From Cytophagaceae bacterium (GTDB lineage Bacteria; Bacteroidota; Bacteroidia; Cytophagales; Cytophagaceae): a DNA stretch of 7,162 bases. The translations under genes and the position numbers were made by a program. The stretch lies in NCBI GenBank assembly GCA_021151805.1, contig JAGKWN010000154.1, positions 1 through 7,162 on the forward strand, given 5' to 3'. This document shows, piece after piece, positions 1 through 6,867 of the stretch. The notes beneath the pieces were generated by a model. That model did no database searches. It saw only the letters and a list, made by a program, of their open reading frames with translations, and had not been told where the DNA came from. How positions within the stretch are numbered: position 1 is the stretch's first letter; every line of letters begins with the position of its first letter.

Positions 1-80
1 CGGTATTTCTCGTATCTTTAATACAATAGTTTTTAGCATACTATTTTGCTCCCCATTTTAAAAGAATCTGTTGGTATTAT

Positions 81-1541
81 ATGTTGAATCTGGAAGAGTT
101 GCTATTAGGTTTTTCTACACTTGTACTGGTAAGTATTTTTATTGCACGTATCAGCAATAATCTCGGTGTGCCTGTATTATTACTCTTTTTAGGAGTTGGA
201 ATGATGGCAGGCTCTGAAGGTCCTGGTAATATAGCTTTTGATGATACCGGTCTTGCACAGTCTATCGGGATCTGTTCATTGATCTTTATATTATTTTCGG
301 GTGGATTATCTACACACTGGAATATTGTAAAACCTGTTTTGTGGCCTTCGCTGAGTCTGGCTACACTGGGCGTGGCTTTAACGGCCGGCACGGTTGCGAT
401 CTTTGCCAATCTTGTCTTTAACGTTCCTTTGCTGATCAGTTTATTATTAGGTTCTATTGTAGCATCTACGGATGCTGCTGCGGTATTCTCCATCATTGGT
501 GCGCGCAACATCAAGATTAAAGGTAAAATCACACCGCTGCTTGAACTGGAATCAGGCAGCAATGATCCTATGGCCGTATTCTTAACCATTGCCTTGATTG
601 AATTGATAAAAGTTCCGGAAGTATCCTTCTTGCGATTGAGTCTGCAGTTTGTAATGGAGATGGGGATAGGTCTGGCGATGGGATTAGGACTAGGCAAATC
701 CATTGTATTTATCATTAACAGATTAAAAATTCCGATTGAAGGCTTGTATCAGGTCTTTGTATTTGCCGGTGCATTCTTTGTATATGCATCTACAAACCTG
801 TTGCACGGAAGTGGTTTCCTGGCAGTATATGTAGCCGGCATGGTTGTAGGGAATAACAACATTGTTCATAAGAAAAACGTGTTTCGTTTTTTCGATGGAA
901 TGGCCTGGGTGGCACAGATCGTCATGTTTTTAACCTTAGGTTTACTAGTATATCCGAGTCATATCCTTACAAACTTTAGAACGGAATTATCGATTTCTCT
1001 TTTCCTGATTATTATTGCAAGGCCTTTAGGTGTGTTTATATCGCTCATTCCATTTAAGTTTTCTATTAAAGAAAAAATATTTATTTCCTGGGTTGGGTTG
1101 CGCGGTGCCGTACCGATTATCCTGGCTACATTTCCCATGCTTGCCGGTATTTACGAAGCACAGTGGATCTTTAATGTGGTGTTTTTTATCGTAATTACTT
1201 CAGCTTTGCTGCAGGGCTGGACAATTCCTTTTGCCCTTGATCTGTTAAAGCTGAAAGACACGTATACACCATTTATTACTTCACCAACCGAGTTCAATCA
1301 CCTGGATGAAGTGGACCGTGTACGTATCAATATGATCGTGCCGGATAATGCTACCTTTAACAACCAATCCATCGTTTCCATTAAAGCGCTGCAAGGCTGT
1401 TTGATTATTACTGTGAAAAGGGGAGATACGTATTTCGTTCCTTCGGGCGGTACGATTTTAAAAAGTGGTGATTATCTGCAGGCGCTGGTAAGTCAGTCAA
1501 AAGTAGAAGAGCTGCAATCTATTGTTGAAGTTTCGCAATAG
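81..1541 (+). CDS. K+(Na+)/H+ antiporter, NhaP2/CvrA-like (CPA1 family) with C-terminal RCK_C domain
   Basis: A 486-residue inner-membrane cation/proton antiporter. Such proteins exchange cytoplasmic K+ or Na+ for protons. About a dozen hydrophobic segments fill residues 5-390. Family motifs are visible: STDAAAVF at 129-136, ESGSNDP at 157-163 with the Asn161-Asp162 ion-binding pair, a conserved Arg-Pro at 314-315, and WVGLRGAVP at 337-345 with Arg341. Residues about 412-482 form a soluble RCK_C (TrkA_C) domain, typically a ligand-sensing regulatory module. E. coli CvrA/NhaP2 is about 90 residues longer because of a further C-terminal domain, which this protein lacks; it ends just after RCK_C. 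The ATG at 81 starts right before the first helix, as expected for the family. No Shine-Dalgarno sequence is seen, which is normal for Bacteroidota. A partial promoter-like TATTTTG lies at 42-48. Two lipoprotein genes follow on the same strand. The family call is secure; the preferred cation is not readable from sequence. Confidence 0.93.
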   Translation: MLNLEELLLGFSTLVLVSIFIARISNNLGVPVLLLFLGVGMMAGSEGPGNIAFDDTGLAQSIGICSLIFILFSGGLSTHWNIVKPVLWPSLSLATLGVALTAGTVAIFANLVFNVPLLISLLLGSIVASTDAAAVFSIIGARNIKIKGKITPLLELESGSNDPMAVFLTIALIELIKVPEVSFLRLSLQFVMEMGIGLAMGLGLGKSIVFIINRLKIPIEGLYQVFVFAGAFFVYASTNLLHGSGFLAVYVAGMVVGNNNIVHKKNVFRFFDGMAWVAQIVMFLTLGLLVYPSHILTNFRTELSISLFLIIIARPLGVFISLIPFKFSIKEKIFISWVGLRGAVPIILATFPMLAGIYEAQWIFNVVFFIVITSALLQGWTIPFALDLLKLKDTYTPFITSPTEFNHLDEVDRVRINMIVPDNATFNNQSIVSIKALQGCLIITVKRGDTYFVPSGGTILKSGDYLQALVSQSKVEELQSIVEVSQ

Positions 1542-1586
1542 ACAATTTGTTTGATTCATTTGAAATAATTTTTATCTGAAAATAAT

Positions 1587-2819
1587 ATGAAAAATATGTA
1601 CAGATCTTTTTTTATCATCGGTCTTTCTGTATTGCTGCTGAGTGCGTGCTCAAGAACTTCAAAGGAGTATGTTCTGAAGGTAAGATTAAACAAGCTTACC
1701 ATGAATGATATTTATGATTACGATTTGGTTAAAGATGTGATCTTTGATGCAGAAGAAGCCAATATGGATTCTATAAAAGCAAAAAGCAGGGAAGCGTTTT
1801 TGAAAGGTGTGGATGAATTGAAAAATAAGAACAATGCTGCCGGTGCTGTGCTTTTATTCAAAAGCTCAATTGTTAAATTTCCTGAAGCAAAAACATATTA
1901 TGAGCTTGGGAATGCGCTGATGGAGGATAAAAGAAATAAAGAATCTTTGGAAGAAGCCATCAAGGCTTATCGGGTAGCCCGGGAGCTTGACATAAAACCT
2001 GTTTATTTGGTTTACTATAAAACAGCTTGCGCAGAAAATATGCTTGGTGCCCTGGATCCGGATGATGATAACAGCTATAGTGTGATATCTTCTTTAAGAG
2101 ATGCTTTTCATGCAGGCTTTCAGGATACACTTGCTCTTTTGAAAGATGAACGTATCAATTCCATCGTAAACACTTTTCCTTATAAAGCATTGATGGTGGA
2201 ATTAAAGTCTGCTAATTTAAATGAAAACAAAAATGGTTTATTTGAATTGTATAAGCAGGCTTACCCGGTGCAATTGACAGGCTTTGAAGTATCGGTCAAT
2301 GATGTGGCAGATTCGGATAACAAAGAATCTATTTCATATGATTTCGCTGCTTTTGTACCCGAAATGCAGAATACAGAATTTGGTCGCGATGTATCCAATG
2401 ATTTCTTTTATGATGCTGTTGTTCAGGCAACCCCTGCATATACGGCCCTTGTGTATACATCGGTATCTTTCTGGGGGGATAATGAAAACGGTATAATGCC
2501 TTCTTATACATCACTGGTAACTTATGATCCCAAGGGTGTTATCATAGACCGGAAATTAATTGCCTGTCAGTGTTCTGCAGAGAAGATTAAGACTGCAAGC
2601 ATCAAAGATAATAAAGTATATGTGGAAGATCTTAAACGGATCTGGAAGGAACCTATTGATAAAACACCTTTTGATGAAAATGTAGTAGAGAAATATGAAT
2701 CACAGGCGAAACTTACCTATGTGATTCAGGAAGATGGAACCATTACAGCCGCAGAAGTTCCTGCGAATTATATTGATACTGTGATTACAAAAGATCAATC
2801 CAAAAGCAGCCCCTTATAA
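1587..2819 (+). CDS. Putative lipoprotein with TPR-like region, paralogue of the next gene
   Basis: A 410-residue protein of unknown function. It has a lipoprotein signal peptide: a hydrophobic stretch at residues 7-20 and a lipobox L18-S19-A20-C21, so it should be lipidated at Cys21. Residues about 72-135 are helical and read as one or two degenerate tetratricopeptide repeats (GAVLLFKSSIVKFPEA, then the EEAIKAYRVARELD stretch). The C-terminal part, about 305-392, matches the next protein: a hydrophobic strand, an IACQC motif (326-329), RIWKEP (351-356), FDENVV (362-367) and a QEDGTITAAE tail. The ATG at 1587 is preferred over the in-frame ATG at 1596 because it keeps Lys2 at the head of the signal peptide. 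The gene starts 45 nt after the antiporter, with no terminator hairpin between them, and ends 3 nt before its paralogue, so co-transcription is likely. I do not recognise a named family. Confidence 0.85.
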   Translation: MKNMYRSFFIIGLSVLLLSACSRTSKEYVLKVRLNKLTMNDIYDYDLVKDVIFDAEEANMDSIKAKSREAFLKGVDELKNKNNAAGAVLLFKSSIVKFPEAKTYYELGNALMEDKRNKESLEEAIKAYRVARELDIKPVYLVYYKTACAENMLGALDPDDDNSYSVISSLRDAFHAGFQDTLALLKDERINSIVNTFPYKALMVELKSANLNENKNGLFELYKQAYPVQLTGFEVSVNDVADSDNKESISYDFAAFVPEMQNTEFGRDVSNDFFYDAVVQATPAYTALVYTSVSFWGDNENGIMPSYTSLVTYDPKGVIIDRKLIACQCSAEKIKTASIKDNKVYVEDLKRIWKEPIDKTPFDENVVEKYESQAKLTYVIQEDGTITAAEVPANYIDTVITKDQSKSSPL

Positions 2820-2822
2820 AAT

Positions 2823-4025
2823 ATGAAAGTTTTTTTATACTCATTTCTTACATTTCTTTTTGTGAGTGCCTGTTCTGAAAAGAAAGAACAGCTTATTGTT
2901 GAACTTCCTGCTTTGAAAGCAAGCGAAATATATAATCCGGAGGATGTTAAAAAATATATTTTTCAATATGGAGAGCAGCATCAGGGTATTGCATCTTCCT
3001 ATAGAGAAAAGGCCGAAGCAATAAAAGATAAAGACCTGAAAAAGGCAATTTACTTTTTGAAGCGTTCAATCACTTTGCAGCCGCTTGCTGAATCCTATGA
3101 AAAGCTGATTGATTTGTTGTCTCAAAACAAAAATTACTCTGAGGCTTATGAAGCTTACAACGTATTGGTTGATAAAGCATACTATCGTGTGGATGATAAA
3201 ACAATTATCGATGAGTATGTATTCACCGTACCTACAGAAAAGATTCTTACGGATTATATTGTCATGAGTATTCTGGCAAACAATGCCGTTGATTATTATG
3301 CTCTGTACAATACCGGCGAAAAAGAGATAGATAAGCAAAAAATCCGTGAAGTACTTATGGCGGATAAACGCTTCAATTACGATAGCGCAAACATTGTACA
3401 TAAAAATATCATCGCGCAATTCTGGACGGATGAAGAAATTGAAGCATACAAAAAAAGTTTAGTAAACATGCATGCTTTGCTGCGTTCTGTTAAGGATACT
3501 TCTGCTGCTTTCGAAATCAATCAGAAGAATGTAAGCAAATTTATGTATGATGATTTCAATGGTATAAATTATTCAGAGTTTGATGAGAATTTGGTATTGT
3601 CTGATATGTTTGTTTATTATTTAAAAGAAAAGCAGGATTATCCCAACAGATGGCTGCAGTACAATATCAATCATACGTTCCGCCCGAATCCATCTTTAGA
3701 GGCTCTTGTGTATGCGGTTGATACTTCCGTAACAGCATGTCCGATTGAAATGCGTGAAATATATCATCGTTTGGTTATATATGGTGCAGATGGTAAGATT
3801 ATTTCCGATAAAGTAGTGGCTTGTCAATCCGGTGAGGTATTGCAAGCAGTTACTTTTAACAAGGATCATTTTGAGATTGCGGAATACAAACGTACCTGGC
3901 GCAAACCTTATAACAAAAGGGATTTTGATAATGAGGTTGTCAAGTCTGAGTTGATTGCAAAGAAAGCATATCAGATTACTGAAACAGGTGAAATAACGGA
4001 AAGTGCTCCAGCAGCAGTCAACTAA
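2823..4025 (+). CDS. Putative lipoprotein with TPR-like region, second tandem paralogue
   Basis: A 400-residue protein of unknown function, related to the protein encoded immediately upstream. The signal peptide is short (residues 1-16) and ends in a lipobox V14-S15-A16-C17. After it comes a VELPALKASEIY segment that lines up with VRLNKLTMNDIY of the upstream protein. A helical TPR-like region follows at about 62-118 (KAIYFLKRSITLQP and YSEAYEAYNVLVDKA). The C-terminal block at about 312-395 keeps the shared signature: VACQS (332-336), YKRTWRKP (355-362), FDNEVV (368-373) and TETGEITESA. The central part is poorly conserved between the two. The start codon lies 3 nt after the upstream stop, so translation is probably coupled. 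The stop codon at 4023-4025 overlaps the stop codon of the gene on the opposite strand, and no terminator separates them. The role could be a structural or envelope-surface lipoprotein; that is a guess. Confidence 0.85.
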   Translation: MKVFLYSFLTFLFVSACSEKKEQLIVELPALKASEIYNPEDVKKYIFQYGEQHQGIASSYREKAEAIKDKDLKKAIYFLKRSITLQPLAESYEKLIDLLSQNKNYSEAYEAYNVLVDKAYYRVDDKTIIDEYVFTVPTEKILTDYIVMSILANNAVDYYALYNTGEKEIDKQKIREVLMADKRFNYDSANIVHKNIIAQFWTDEEIEAYKKSLVNMHALLRSVKDTSAAFEINQKNVSKFMYDDFNGINYSEFDENLVLSDMFVYYLKEKQDYPNRWLQYNINHTFRPNPSLEALVYAVDTSVTACPIEMREIYHRLVIYGADGKIISDKVVACQSGEVLQAVTFNKDHFEIAEYKRTWRKPYNKRDFDNEVVKSELIAKKAYQITETGEITESAPAAVN

Positions 4026-4648
4026 GCTTCGAATACTTTCTTCCGTATAAGAAATTCTGCAAGGAGCAGGTTAGGGATCCAGCTTAGCCAGGAAACGAGT
4101 GTATACATTTCTCTGGAATGCAGAATGAAAAAATGCGGCAGGATCACTACATATATTCTGAGTGTAATGGCAGATAAAGTCAGCGCATAACTACGGATCA
4201 TAAAATTGGTATGCGCTGAAATGTTTCGCTGTTTAATTTTCAGGTAAGCCTGTAGTGTAAATAAAAACCATAATACGGATATCAGACAAAAAGATATTTT
4301 TGCCCACAAGCCACCATTTGCATAAAAGCCCATGATCAGTCCGCTGGGCGCACTCATACATACAATCAGCAGCACATAGATCTTGCCAAGCAAGCGATGC
4401 ACCTGAGGCCATTCTTTCAAGACAAACGGGACGAACTGAAAAATCCCGGTGATAAGTACAAACAGGCTTGTACTGATATGGATATAGAAAGACCATCGCC
4501 AGATGGTGTTGTATAACATGTGTTGTTTGGTAAGCAGAAAGCCTATGTCGTAGCGGAAAGAAAAGTACGGATAGGTGATACGCAGCATGAGCCATGTAAA
4601 AAAAAGGAGCGGTACACTCCAAAGTATTGCTTTCAGTATCGACTTCAT
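4022..4648 (-). CDS. DUF2306-type integral membrane protein
   Basis: A 208-residue inner-membrane protein with about six predicted helices (roughly residues 8-28, 53-75, 88-108, 113-133, 150-170 and 183-202). It carries features I associate with the DUF2306 family: a His in helix 2 (His57), a HRLLGKIYV loop-helix motif at 84-92, and H146-TNFMIRSYALT followed by TLR at 162-164. The function of the family is not established. The conserved histidines near helix ends could bind a cofactor or metal, but that is inference. The ATG at 4646-4648 overlaps the TGA of the upstream pseudouridine synthase gene (ATGA), which indicates an operon with translational coupling. The 3' end runs tail-to-tail into the second lipoprotein gene, sharing 3 nt. 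There is no sign of truncation. The family assignment is from memory of motifs, so it is moderately sure; that this is a real membrane-protein gene is very likely. Confidence 0.8.
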   Translation of the reverse strand: MKSILKAILWSVPLLFFTWLMLRITYPYFSFRYDIGFLLTKQHMLYNTIWRWSFYIHISTSLFVLITGIFQFVPFVLKEWPQVHRLLGKIYVLLIVCMSAPSGLIMGFYANGGLWAKISFCLISVLWFLFTLQAYLKIKQRNISAHTNFMIRSYALTLSAITLRIYVVILPHFFILHSREMYTLVSWLSWIPNLLLAEFLIRKKVFEA

Positions 4649-5325
4649 GCTTTAGATTTATAAAAAAAAGTTTTTGGTATTTCCCTGAATTCACCTGGTT
4701 GTAAGCCGTTCAGTTCAATAGAGGTAATGCGTATACGCTTTAGCATGGTTACTTCATACTGCAGTTTGTAACACATTCTCCGGATCTGCCGGTTTAAACC
4801 TTGGGTAAGAATAATGCGGAAAGAACGATCTGAAACTTTGTAAACTTGTGCCGGGCGTGTGCGTTGGCCCATGATCACAATTCCGGAAGCGAGTTGCTCG
4901 ATCGCGTCTTCCGTTAAGTCTTTGTTTAATTCAACCAGATATTCTTTTTCTTTCAGGTTTTCTGAAAAGGCAATGTCTTTGTAGATCTTGCCATCATTGG
5001 TCAGCAGTAACAAGCCTTCTGATTCTTTATCCAGCCGCCCAACAGGGTATACATGTATATCAAAGGGAAGGGCCTGCAGCAGATTGTTTTCGATTTCAGC
5101 ATTCAGAGTACACTCAATGCCGCGCGGTTTGTAATACGCGTAGTACACATGTTCCAGGCCCGCCTGCAAGACTTCTCCATTGGCCTCAATGCAATCGCTT
5201 TTTAACACATCCTGTCGTTGCAAGGCTTTTATTCCGTTAATGAATACCTGGTTTTCCTGCACCATTTCATTGGCTTTCTCTTTTGAGAAATGAAACCGTT
5301 TTACAAGAAATTCATTGATATTCAT
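4645..5325 (-). CDS. rluF: 23S rRNA pseudouridine synthase, RluF-like (RsuA/RluB/E/F family)
   Basis: A 226-residue cytoplasmic RNA-modifying enzyme that isomerises a uridine in rRNA to pseudouridine. Residues 1-55 form an S4 RNA-binding domain (INEFLVKRFHFSKEKANEMV, then VFING). The catalytic domain has YKPRG at 65-69, the GRLDKESEGLLLLTNDG motif at 96-112 with catalytic Asp99, KEYLV at 127-131 and GLNRQIRRMC at 176-185. The wording of the last motif and the EKEYLV segment resemble E. coli RluF (U2604 of 23S rRNA) more than RluE or RsuA, but exact site specificity cannot be read off. The frame stays open to an upstream ATG at 5412. I chose the ATG at 5325 because the extra 29 residues do not look like an S4 start and would use up much of the ttcA intergenic region. 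It is about 60 residues shorter than E. coli RluF, mainly at the ends. First gene of a two-gene operon with the DUF2306 protein. Confidence 0.9.
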   Translation of the reverse strand: MNINEFLVKRFHFSKEKANEMVQENQVFINGIKALQRQDVLKSDCIEANGEVLQAGLEHVYYAYYKPRGIECTLNAEIENNLLQALPFDIHVYPVGRLDKESEGLLLLTNDGKIYKDIAFSENLKEKEYLVELNKDLTEDAIEQLASGIVIMGQRTRPAQVYKVSDRSFRIILTQGLNRQIRRMCYKLQYEVTMLKRIRITSIELNGLQPGEFREIPKTFFYKSKA

Positions 5326-5458
5326 AGTATGGAATCGTGAACTCGTTTTGTATAGGGGTAAAGTTCTGTTTAAATATGAATATTCGCAAACGGCCAGGTA
5401 TATGCATTGCACTTTTAAATTATAGCTTTTTCCGGCAGTTCCTTATTACTTTTCTTCG

Positions 5459-5466
5459 TACCTTTG
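5459..5466 (+). promoter_or_regulatory. Candidate Bacteroidota -7 promoter element for ttcA
   Basis: TACCTTTG matches the Bacteroidota primary-sigma -7 consensus TAnnTTTG exactly and lies 25 nt before the ttcA start codon. This would give a 5' leader of roughly 20 nt. No clear TTTG -33 element is seen at the expected 19-21 nt upstream, so the call rests on one half-site and its position. Confidence 0.45.
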
Positions 5467-5491
5467 TATTCCACTTAGTATCATTTAAATC

Positions 5492-6322
5492 ATGCCTTTA
5501 CCAAGTCCGGAAGAAAAAAATACCAACCGCCTGCGCAAAAGTTTTTGGGAGGCTGTTGAGGAGTTTGACCTGATTGAACCCGGAGATAAAATCATGGTGT
5601 GCCTTTCCGGTGGTAAGGATAGTTATACCATGCTGGATCTGTTCATTCATGCGCAGACCGTTCGTAAAAACTTTGAAATCATTGCTGTTAATCTGGATCA
5701 GAAACAGCCGGATTATCCGGAACATATTCTCCCGGAGTATTTAACAAAGCTTGGTGTGAATTTCAGGATCGTTGAGAAAGATACCTATAGCATTGTGATC
5801 GATAAAACGCCTGCAGGTAAAACGATGTGCAGTCTGTGTTCGCGTTTGCGCAGAGGCAGCTTATATGCTACAGCCGAAGAGTTGGGTGCCACAAAGATTG
5901 CCTTGGGGCATCACCGTGAAGATGTACTGGAAACTTTTTTTCTGAATCTGTTCTTCAGCGGAAAAATGGAAGCGATGCCTGCTAAATACAGAACGGATGA
6001 TGGTAAACATGTGGTGATCCGTCCGTTGGTGTATTGCAAAGAAAATGAGATTGCAGAATACGCGATCTATAAAAATTTCCCGATCATTCCTTGTAATCTA
6101 TGCGGCTCGCAGGAAAACATGCAGCGCAAGATTACCAAGAAGATGCTTGCCGACTGGGAACTGCAATACCCGAATAGAAAAGAAGTTATTTATAATGCGT
6201 TAAAAAATATCAGTCCGTCGCATTTATATGACCGCGACCTGTATGATTTTAATGCGCTGGAGCATAGGATAGAGGCGCTTAATCAAAAGGCCGCACCCAA
6301 AGCCGAAGAATATATTCCATAA
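5492..6322 (+). CDS. ttcA: tRNA 2-thiocytidine(32) biosynthesis protein TtcA
   Basis: A 276-residue cytoplasmic enzyme that uses ATP to activate cytidine 32 in certain tRNAs and replaces its 2-oxygen with sulfur. The N-terminal PP-loop SGGKDS (39-44) binds ATP. CSLCSRLRRG (113-122) and PCNLCGSQ (200-207) provide the CxxC pairs; family members hold a [4Fe-4S] cluster through cysteines in these motifs. GHHREDVLETFF (139-150) and DDGKHVVIRPL (169-179) are also typical. Length is close to the usual 270-310. The ATG at 5492 places the start shortly before the conserved RLRKSFWEAV helix and lies downstream of the -7 candidate. It is divergent from the RluF-like gene and ends at a strong hairpin a few bases after the stop. 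All key residues appear present, so it should be functional. Confidence 0.96.
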   Translation: MPLPSPEEKNTNRLRKSFWEAVEEFDLIEPGDKIMVCLSGGKDSYTMLDLFIHAQTVRKNFEIIAVNLDQKQPDYPEHILPEYLTKLGVNFRIVEKDTYSIVIDKTPAGKTMCSLCSRLRRGSLYATAEELGATKIALGHHREDVLETFFLNLFFSGKMEAMPAKYRTDDGKHVVIRPLVYCKENEIAEYAIYKNFPIIPCNLCGSQENMQRKITKKMLADWELQYPNRKEVIYNALKNISPSHLYDRDLYDFNALEHRIEALNQKAAPKAEEYIP

Positions 6323-6324
6323 TA

Positions 6325-6353
6325 AAAAAATCCCGTTTGAAGCGGGATTTTTT
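6325..6353. terminator. Bidirectional intrinsic terminator between ttcA and the Spy-like gene
   Basis: An 11-bp perfect stem (AAAAAATCCCG at 6325-6335 pairing with CGGGATTTTTT at 6343-6353) closes a 7-nt loop. The GC core is TCCCG/CGGGA. The T tract on the + strand follows the core and serves ttcA, whose stop ends 2 nt earlier. The A tract on the other side becomes a T tract on the - strand and can serve the convergent gene whose stop is at 6370-6372. Confidence 0.9.
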
Positions 6354-6369
6354 ATTAGCAATGAGATGG

Positions 6370-6867
6370 TTATTCAACATCTTCCGGAGTCAGGTCACCT
6401 TCTTTGGGTGCTGTACCCGCTGCTTTATTTTTTTGAAATTCTTCTTTCTTCTGTTTTTTAAGGGCTTCCCACTTTGTTTTCTGATCGCTTGTCAGAATGG
6501 TATTCAAGCTGTTATTATAGTCAACCTTTACTGTTTTTGCTGCAGCTTTTGCCGCTTCCATATCGCCTTTGTAAGTGGTGCGTATGCTATCCAGTTGTTT
6601 CGCTTTTGAAATGTTAAGGGCCGAGACTTTAGTTTGTTGGTCGGTGGTTAAATTTAAATTGGTGGTCATGTACTGAGTCAGCTTTGCAGCTTTTTGCTCA
6701 GGAGTCATTTTGTGTTCAGCAGAGCTTTGTTTGCCCTGAGTACTCGCATTCTGCTGACCTTTTACACCTTTGTGCTGGTCTTTATTACCATTATTGCCAT
6801 TTTGTTGAGCAATGCCAGACACAGATACACCTGCAATGAATGCAAAAATAAAAACAACTTTTTTCAT
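6370..6867 (-). CDS. Secreted Spy/LTxxQ-like small protein
   Basis: A 165-residue exported protein. Residues 1-20 are a typical Sec signal peptide (Lys2-Lys3, hydrophobic core) with probable cleavage after GIA20. The mature N-terminus (21-53) is a low-complexity linker rich in Gln, Asn, Gly and Lys. The rest is highly charged and helical, with Lys/Ala-rich amphipathic segments. Three LTxxQ-type motifs occur: MTPEQ (54-58), LTTDQ (73-77) and LTSDQ (125-129), the last followed by KTKWEAL. This pattern is typical of the Spy/CpxP superfamily of periplasmic stress or chaperone proteins and of similar small Bacteroidota proteins. The assignment rests on motifs rather than overall similarity. The tail is acidic (DLTPEDVE). 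It is monocistronic, convergent with ttcA and separated from it by the shared terminator. A weak promoter candidate lies just upstream. Confidence 0.85.
   Translation of the reverse strand: MKKVVFIFAFIAGVSVSGIAQQNGNNGNKDQHKGVKGQQNASTQGKQSSAEHKMTPEQKAAKLTQYMTTNLNLTTDQQTKVSALNISKAKQLDSIRTTYKGDMEAAKAAAKTVKVDYNNSLNTILTSDQKTKWEALKKQKKEEFQKNKAAGTAPKEGDLTPEDVE

Noticed and set aside
1..39. A - strand ATG at 39 opening 13 codons (MLKTIVLKIREIP) to the left edge, possibly a divergent gene
   Set aside because: Thirteen codons are too few, no promoter match is seen, and the gap to the antiporter start would be only 41 nt; it cannot be told from chance.
77..715. A 212-codon open frame on the - strand inside the antiporter gene
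   Set aside because: It lies entirely opposite a clear CPA1 antiporter frame with family motifs; the translation is low in structure and rich in Ile, Ser, Thr and Pro, typical of an antisense shadow.
1542..1586. Short direct repeat TTTGATTCATTTGA and promoter-like TAATTTTT between the antiporter and the first lipoprotein
   Set aside because: The repeat is only 5 nt per copy, and the -7-like element has poor spacing (16 nt) to the nearest TTTG; neither is distinguishable from AT-rich background.
4233..4694. A 153-codon - strand frame overlapping the DUF2306 and RluF-like genes
   Set aside because: It is out of frame with both well-supported genes, is rich in His, Tyr and Cys in a non-protein-like way, and has no recognisable domain.
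5326..5412. N-terminal extension of the RluF-like protein to the ATG at 5412
   Set aside because: The added 29 residues do not resemble an S4 domain, and the internal Met at 5325 begins the S4 domain cleanly.
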